Source of the DNA: an uncultured Bacillus sp.
GTDB lineage: Bacteria > Bacillota > Bacilli > Bacillales > Cytobacillaceae
NCBI GenBank assembly: GCA_937902115.1
Contig: CALGSR010000515.1
Coordinates: forward strand, 1-10,346
Direction of reading: 5' to 3'
Length of the DNA stretch: 10,346 nt
Shown: positions 6,334-10,346 of the stretch, one piece after another
Layout of the letters: each line of letters opens with the position of its first letter
How positions within the stretch are numbered: position 1 is the first letter of the stretch
Translations under genes and position numbers: made by a program
Notes under the pieces: model-generated
Told to the model about the DNA's origin: nothing
Databases searched by the model: none
The model's input: the letters and a program-made list of their open reading frames with translations, nothing else

Positions 6334-6690
6334 ATGGATAAGGAGCACCGCAATGATTCGCAGCAAGAAAACAGCGACCCACTGACTAATTTTATGTTTG
6401 GCGGAAGAATGAACGGTAGAGAACAAAAAGGCAGGAATGTTGATGCAGAATCCCTTTTTCAGGAAAGGAAACAGCATGCGGATGATTGGTTTATTGGAAA
6501 AGGTAGCCATGGTACTGAAAAAAAGAAGCAAGCTGAATCAGCCGGCGAAGAGATCCCGCTTTTAGACTTCTTGAGTCAGGTTGATATGGAGAAACTAGCC
6601 GGAAGCATTGATTCACTCATGACAACAGCAACACAGTTTAAACCCCTCATCAAGCAAGTTTCCCCACTGCTAAAAAAATGGATAAAATAA
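6334..6690 (+). CDS. Conserved hypothetical 118-residue protein divergent from fabH
   Basis: GGGAGGT, about 8 bases before the ATG, supports the start. The first about 75 residues are highly charged and polar (motif PLTNFMFGGR at about 14-23, then a KKKQAESAGEE linker), probably disordered. The C-terminal about 40 residues (LLDFLSQVDMEKLAGSIDSL onward, ending KKWIK) look like one or two amphipathic helices. There is no signal peptide or membrane span. It occupies roughly the place of B. subtilis yjzB, but I cannot establish homology. Its C-terminal helix faintly recalls short coat-associated proteins of the YqfQ/YppG kind; this is only an impression. It shares a 234-base divergent promoter region with fabH. 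The function is unknown. Confidence 0.75.
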   Translation: MDKEHRNDSQQENSDPLTNFMFGGRMNGREQKGRNVDAESLFQERKQHADDWFIGKGSHGTEKKKQAESAGEEIPLLDFLSQVDMEKLAGSIDSLMTTATQFKPLIKQVSPLLKKWIK

Positions 6691-6693
6691 TCA

Positions 6694-6737
6694 GCAAAAT
6701 GCTGGCCCAAAATAGTTACTATGGACCAGCATTTTGC
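6694..6737. terminator. Long stem-loop between convergent genes
   Basis: GCAAAATGCTGG (6694-6705) pairs perfectly over 12 bp with CCAGCATTTTGC (6726-6737). The 20-base loop contains its own small palindrome ATAGT-T-ACTAT. The U-tract is weak (TATTTTCTTT after the stem), but the position between two stop codons suggests a bidirectional terminator. Confidence 0.7.
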
Positions 6738-6758
6738 CGTATTTTCTTTATTAGGGCA

Positions 6759-7550
6759 TTACCTTCTTCTCCCTAACAAGTTAAATAAATGCTCCTTTTG
6801 TTTTCTGGTTCCTTCTTTTGGCTCGGTTTCTCCGGCTTGTAGGATCAAAAAATCATTCTCCGCAGGAAATTTAGAACTTATTTTTGATTTGTCAATTTTA
6901 TCGGGTCCCATTAATTTCCGCCAATTATCTTTCAGCATACTTCTTACTACATATCTATTCCTTCCCTTTTTTTCAAGATTCGTACATATCGCTGTTATCG
7001 CATCTTCAATATAGACGGCATCTTCTGTCCATTCTCTCTCACTGATGAGAAGGTCTTTATTTGGTTCGTATAAGGATTGCTGCAGAGCAAATATTAACGG
7101 CTGCCATGGCCCGTATATGGATGGCAAATAAAAAAAGGAAGATTTTATCTTCCTATCCTTTTCAATCGATTGAAGAAAGGGAAACCGACGTTCAACCCTT
7201 TCCCCGCACATTTGAATCGGTAACAGCATGACCAAACTAGTCATTTCAACTCCCGCTACTTGATTTTCTATAGCAGAGACCAAATTTGCTTCTTCTCCCC
7301 TTACATAACTGCTGTAATAATCAATAAAAATATGTGTATTCACCAGACCGTTTTCGAGTTTAAGTGCAGATAAATCCCTTTCCGTAAAGTTACTATTCCT
7401 GCCAATGGATAATTTCTTTTCCTCAATAAAAAGGTCTGATTCGTCGATTTCTGTATCGACACCGATCACTTCTATTCCTTGCTCAAGAAATTTTAGGCAC
7501 AAATGAAATCCTAAATATTCATAAATACCGATAATAATTGCCTTGTCCAT
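6759..7550 (-). CDS. NAD(P)-binding extended-SDR-like protein, probably catalytically atypical
   Basis: The 263-residue protein has a Rossmann start with a degenerate glycine motif, GIYEYLG at residues 8-14 (the middle Gly of GxxGxxG is Glu11), followed by VIGVD with Asp32 as the likely ribose-binding acid. Further extended-SDR landmarks are YLPSIYGPW (141-149) and DAVYIEDAITAI (177-188), as in NAD-dependent epimerase/dehydratases. The active-site YxxxK is not visible: where it belongs the protein reads LLPIQMCGERVERRFPF. It may bind a nucleotide without normal epimerase chemistry. GGGGAGG lies about 7 bases before the ATG. It follows the hydrolase-like gene by 102 bases on the same strand, in the position of B. 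subtilis yjaV as I recall the order. The substrate is unknown. Confidence 0.8.
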   Translation of the reverse strand: MDKAIIIGIYEYLGFHLCLKFLEQGIEVIGVDTEIDESDLFIEEKKLSIGRNSNFTERDLSALKLENGLVNTHIFIDYYSSYVRGEEANLVSAIENQVAGVEMTSLVMLLPIQMCGERVERRFPFLQSIEKDRKIKSSFFYLPSIYGPWQPLIFALQQSLYEPNKDLLISEREWTEDAVYIEDAITAICTNLEKKGRNRYVVRSMLKDNWRKLMGPDKIDKSKISSKFPAENDFLILQAGETEPKEGTRKQKEHLFNLLGRRR

Positions 7551-7652
7551 GAAAAATCCTCCCCGAACACATAAAGATTCCAGATATTCTATCCTATGCA
7601 GCGGGGATTGTATTTATTTCATCTCGTATACCATTTTACTCCGTTTCAGCCT

Positions 7653-8387
7653 TTATATATCCTCATGTAATTTAAAAAATTGAATCATTTGCTTCGATAA
7701 TTGCTGCTTTTTCTCAGGAACCATATAACATACAGAATAAGGTCTTTTTGCGTCTTCCCATTTAACAGATAATTCTTTTAAAAATTGTGATTGTTTATAG
7801 CTGCGATTATCTGACAGTACATGAATAACTTTCATTGGGACCGTAGAATTTAAACATGAATATTCATCTAAATCCTCAAGTTTTTTTAAGAATTCCTGGT
7901 ATTTTATTTCATGGGAAAGTTCTAATTCACGAATTAACCTTTTATAAAAAAATTTACGATCCTTCTCAAGTTCTAAATGATATTTTAATGAAAAGATAGG
8001 ATTAATTAAAAAAATGGAGCGAATCGATGAGTTCATATCCTGCAAAAGTTTTAGTGCTACTAATGCTCCCATTCCTTCTGCAATGATATGAACCTTCTCA
8101 TTCAGTATTTCCATCCGAATCACATATTCATAAAGTCTACTAGCTAATCTGCAGGCCTTATCACTTCCCCAATTTTTCCCATACAGGTTGCTGTAAAATA
8201 TCGTATATCCCGCTTCACGAAGATTGTTAATTTGTAATTTCTTTCCTTCATTTTGCAGCCAAAAGCTCGTATTCCGATCAACAAAATGTCTTTCATCCCC
8301 AATGATAAGGATACCGAAACCCTGAGGTTTTTCGGGATAGTGAATGATGTTCCATTCGGTATCTAATCGAAAGTTCCGGCTCTCCAT
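7653..8387 (-). CDS. Alpha/beta-hydrolase-fold protein lacking the catalytic serine
   Basis: I start the gene at 8387 (244 residues) because AAGGAGG (8396-8402) lies 8 bases upstream; an ATG 24 codons earlier (8459) has no Shine-Dalgarno. The pattern fits the alpha/beta-hydrolase fold: a beta strand FGILIIG (24-30), a strand and elbow VHIIAEGMGALVALKLL (99-115), then IRSIFLINP (122-130). At the elbow the usual G-x-S-x-G reads A-E-G-M-G (103-107), so the nucleophile serine is replaced by Gly105. The late strand MKVIHVLSDN is present, but I see no obvious catalytic His after it. It probably binds rather than hydrolyses. The position corresponds to B. subtilis yjaU as I recall it, upstream of the SDR-like gene in the same direction. 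Confidence 0.78.
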   Translation of the reverse strand: MESRNFRLDTEWNIIHYPEKPQGFGILIIGDERHFVDRNTSFWLQNEGKKLQINNLREAGYTIFYSNLYGKNWGSDKACRLASRLYEYVIRMEILNEKVHIIAEGMGALVALKLLQDMNSSIRSIFLINPIFSLKYHLELEKDRKFFYKRLIRELELSHEIKYQEFLKKLEDLDEYSCLNSTVPMKVIHVLSDNRSYKQSQFLKELSVKWEDAKRPYSVCYMVPEKKQQLSKQMIQFFKLHEDI

Positions 8388-8671
8388 TGGATCTCCCTCC
8401 TTGCATGAATTGAAATACATCCAAACCCTTTCCAGCGAAAAATTCATTCTATATGCCATTTCAGGGAATAATTAACTGTCATTAACTAATGTATGTGGAC
8501 GTTTGTAAATTGAATGGGAATCTGCCTAATGATAGGGTTTTGTTTTCTTTATTTAAGCTGCAGACCCTCTAGGTTTAATTTCGGAGTAGAAAAGTTGTCA
8601 GAATTACATTTAATATTTGAAGCTAATATGCTAAGATGAATAAGGATATTATAATGCGTGAGGTGAATTAA
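8388..8671. other. Divergent intergenic region between the hydrolase-like and DUF2929 genes
   Basis: 284 bases hold the upstream regions of two divergent genes. On the minus strand TTTACA (8504-8509) and GTTAAT (8481-8486), 17 bases apart, form a weak promoter candidate. On the plus strand TTGTCA (8595-8600) has no matching -10 at normal spacing, and TATAAT at 8650-8655 is too near the ribosome site. No RNA gene or repeat was recognised. Confidence 0.4.
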
Positions 8672-8866
8672 ATGCGATATTTTTGGGCCATATTCTGGGC
8701 TTTTCTTTTGATGCAAATGCTTACATATGTTGCTAGTTCCATGATAGGTGTTGCGTACGACGTAAAAACTGGAACAATCCTGGCAGTCGTATCCGTTATC
8801 GTGATTTTTGCTATTTCGGCTGTTCTGCCAAAAAACGTACCAGGCGAGGACAAAACAGCACATTAA
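8672..8866 (+). CDS. yjzD: DUF2929 family small membrane protein (YjzD-like)
   Basis: The 64-residue protein has two hydrophobic helices. The first is residues 2-28 (YFWAIFWAFLLMQMLTYVAS...), with an aromatic start typical of DUF2929; the second is residues 33-54 (ILAVVSVIVIFAISAVLP). They are joined by a short loop with YDVKTG, and the tail is short and charged (GEDKTAH). GAGGTG (8659-8664) precedes the ATG by 7 bases. The match to DUF2929 and to B. subtilis YjzD rests on pattern and gene order from memory. It is an integral membrane protein of unknown function, transcribed alone, convergent with clpB and divergent from the hydrolase-like gene. Confidence 0.85.
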   Translation: MRYFWAIFWAFLLMQMLTYVASSMIGVAYDVKTGTILAVVSVIVIFAISAVLPKNVPGEDKTAH

Positions 8867-8877
8867 TCTCATGTTGA

Positions 8878-8913
8878 AAGGCTGACCCGCTACACGCTGG
8901 GTCAGCCTTTTGT
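8878..8913. terminator. Bidirectional terminator between the DUF2929 gene and clpB
   Basis: AAGGCTGACCC (8878-8888) pairs perfectly with GGGTCAGCCTT (8899-8909) around a 10-base loop. On the plus strand it is followed by TTTGTCTGTTTT. On the minus strand the run after the stem is short (TTTC), so termination of clpB may be weaker. Confidence 0.85.
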
Positions 8914-8929
8914 CTGTTTTAAAATGTTC

Positions 8930-10346
8930 TTACTTAATATCGAGGCTAATTTCCTCGTTTTCTACGATAATAGTCACTTCTTGATTTTCATGAACGTCTC
9001 CGGCAATGATGGCCCGGGCAAGCTTCGTTTCCACATTTTTTTGGATAAATCGTTTAAGTGGACGCGCGCCGTACACAGGGTCAAAACCATGCTGGGCTAG
9101 ATATTCCTTTGCATCGTCATTAATAGTTAATTTAACCTGCTGTTCTTGTAATCTTTCTTGTAACTCTTTCATTAATTTAACAACAATCAATTTAATATTC
9201 GCCAAAGTTAATGGTTTGAAGAGAATAATCTCATCTACCCTGTTAAGAAATTCGGGACGAAAGTGATTTTTTAACTGTCCCATCACTAAATCCTTTGTTT
9301 CAGATTTGATTTCTTCTCCGCCGTCATGACCGTCCAATAAAAATTGCGATCCAATATTCGATGTCATAATAATGACGCTATTTTTAAAATCTACTGTACG
9401 TCCCTGCGAATCGGTAATCCTGCCGTCATCAAGCATTTGCAGAAGGATATTGAATACCTCCGGATGTGCTTTTTCTATTTCATCAAGAAGGATAACGGAA
9501 TATGGCCTTCTTCTGACCGCCTCTGTCAATTGTCCGCCCTCTTCGTATCCGACATACCCTGGAGGTGCACCAATTAATCTGGAAACAGAATGCTTCTCCA
9601 TATATTCAGACATATCGATGCGAATGATTTGTTCTTCACTGTCAAATAAGCTTTGCGCTAACGCTTTACCAAGCTCCGTTTTCCCCACTCCTGTTGGTCC
9701 GAGGAAAATGAACGAACCAATCGGTCGGCGCGGATCTTTAATTCCTGCTCTTGCTCTTAATACTGCATCTGACACGAGCGAAACAGCTTCATCCTGGCCA
9801 ACAACCCGTTCATGTAAAATATTCTCAAGGCGCAGAAGTTTCTCTCTTTCCCCTTCGACAAGCTTCACCACGGGAATTCCAGTCCAGCGGGCCACGATGT
9901 CGGCAATTTCATCCTCTGTAACCTCTTCCCGTAATAACCTTTCACCTTGGGCTTCCTTCACTTCTGCTTCCATTTGTTTTAATTCTTTTTCCAAAGCAGG
10001 AATCCGGCCGTGGCGCAATTCTGCAGCCTTGTTTAAATCATACTCATTTTCAGCATGCTCTAATTCCCGGCGCAGTTTTTCCAATAATTCGCGTTTTTCC
10101 TGCACCCTATGAATGCCCTCTTTTTCCAGCTGCCATTTTGCCTTCATCGCATTTGCCTGTTCCCGCAAATTCGCTAATTCCTTTTGCAATGAAACAAGCC
10201 TTTCCTTGCTGGCTTCATCCTTTTCTTTAGCTAAGGCAGCCTCCTCTATTTCAAGCTGCATAACCCTTCTTGTTACTTCATCCAGCTCGGAGGGCATCGA
10301 ATCAATTTCTGTGCGAATCATCGCACATGCCTCATCGATTAAGTCA
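8930..10346 (-). CDS. clpB: ATP-dependent chaperone ClpB, C-terminal part (5' end outside the window)
   Basis: ClpB is a hexameric AAA+ disaggregase that works with DnaK to rescue aggregated proteins after heat stress. The frame stays open to the window edge (471 residues seen, first DLIDEACAMIRTEIDSMP), so the Met at 10319-10321 is internal; full-length ClpB is about 860 residues. Visible in order are the end of AAA domain 1, the long coiled-coil middle domain (about residues 20-140) that distinguishes ClpB from ClpC/ClpE, then AAA domain 2. Domain 2 has Walker A GPTGVGKT (216-223), pore loop GYVGY (263-267), Walker B VILLDE (284-289), sensor-1 TSNIG (328-332) and the sensor-2 GARPLKR. All key residues are intact. 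The promoter, probably CtsR-controlled in this group, lies outside. Confidence 0.97.
   Translation of the reverse strand, partial: DLIDEACAMIRTEIDSMPSELDEVTRRVMQLEIEEAALAKEKDEASKERLVSLQKELANLREQANAMKAKWQLEKEGIHRVQEKRELLEKLRRELEHAENEYDLNKAAELRHGRIPALEKELKQMEAEVKEAQGERLLREEVTEDEIADIVARWTGIPVVKLVEGEREKLLRLENILHERVVGQDEAVSLVSDAVLRARAGIKDPRRPIGSFIFLGPTGVGKTELGKALAQSLFDSEEQIIRIDMSEYMEKHSVSRLIGAPPGYVGYEEGGQLTEAVRRRPYSVILLDEIEKAHPEVFNILLQMLDDGRITDSQGRTVDFKNSVIIMTSNIGSQFLLDGHDGGEEIKSETKDLVMGQLKNHFRPEFLNRVDEIILFKPLTLANIKLIVVKLMKELQERLQEQQVKLTINDDAKEYLAQHGFDPVYGARPLKRFIQKNVETKLARAIIAGDVHENQEVTIIVENEEISLDIK

Noticed and set aside
6143..6385. 80-codon plus-strand frame over the fabH promoter region
   Set aside because: No Shine-Dalgarno site; it crosses the operator-like sequence and overlaps the better-supported 118-residue gene in another frame.
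6721..7014. 97-codon plus-strand frame at the 3' end of the SDR-like gene
   Set aside because: Antisense to a gene with recognisable SDR motifs; it starts in the terminator stem.
8388..8459. Upstream ATG that would add 24 residues to the hydrolase-like protein
   Set aside because: No Shine-Dalgarno before 8459, while AAGGAGG is ideally placed before the ATG at 8387.
8549..8872. Two minus-strand frames (8549-8872, 8668-8853) opposite the DUF2929 gene
   Set aside because: The plus-strand protein has two clean membrane helices, a ribosome site and a terminator; the opposite frames look random.
9372..10112. 246-codon plus-strand frame opposite clpB
   Set aside because: Long antisense frame caused by clpB codon bias; Ser-rich and without any domain.
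10319..10321. Met codon taken as the start of the clpB product
   Set aside because: The frame stays open upstream and reads DLIDEACA, which matches ClpB just before this Met, so the gene continues outside the window.
1..10346. CRISPR array, tRNA, rRNA, prophage or attachment site
   Set aside because: No regularly spaced repeats, cloverleaf, integrase or phage gene was seen; the window is core chromosomal content.

Overview
The window looks like chromosomal core DNA from a Firmicute of the family Bacillaceae. Shine-Dalgarno sites are strong (AGGAGG-type), codon use is AT-leaning, and intrinsic terminators are frequent. The gene order (trpS, yjbA, yjaZ, fabF, fabH, then a cluster up to a DUF2929 gene) matches, as I remember it, the Bacillus subtilis trpS-yjbA-app-yjaZ-fabF-fabHA-yjzB-comZ-med-yjaV-yjaU-yjzD block read in reverse. 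It is probably not B. subtilis itself: a ClpB disaggregase gene flanks the block (B. subtilis has none as far as I know), and appDFABC and med-comZ are missing from their expected places. Bacillaceae-type intergenic repeats suggest a relative such as Neobacillus, Mesobacillus or Cytobacillus; the genus is a guess.

Layout. 1-327 is AT-rich and holds a terminator cut by the window edge. 328-519 (+) is a small membrane peptide gene with a strong terminator. trpS (711-1700, +) follows from its own sigma-A-like promoter. Between trpS and the convergent yjbA lie a palindromic repeat (1703-1832), a shrunken second copy (1831-1858) and a bidirectional terminator. yjbA (1891-2640), the putative metalloprotease yjaZ (2828-3592), fabF (3698-4930) and fabH (5167-6099) are all on the minus strand. 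A hairpin-rich repeat occupies the fabH-fabF spacer. A FapR-like operator lies upstream of fabH.

A divergent 118-residue protein gene (6334-6690, +) follows. Two minus-strand genes come next: an extended-SDR-like protein lacking the YxxxK motif (6759-7550) and an alpha/beta-hydrolase-like protein lacking the nucleophile serine (7653-8387). A DUF2929 membrane protein gene (8672-8866, +) and the 3' part of clpB (8930 to the window end, minus) complete the window.

Functionally, fabH and fabF initiate and elongate fatty acids, probably under FapR control; trpS charges tRNA-Trp; clpB is a stress chaperone. The other genes are conserved Bacillaceae genes of unknown role. I see no phage, plasmid, CRISPR, tRNA or rRNA. 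No clearly new system is visible; the most interesting points are the intergenic repeats (one inside an essential operon), the adjacent pair of probable pseudo-enzymes, and the rearrangements relative to B. subtilis.
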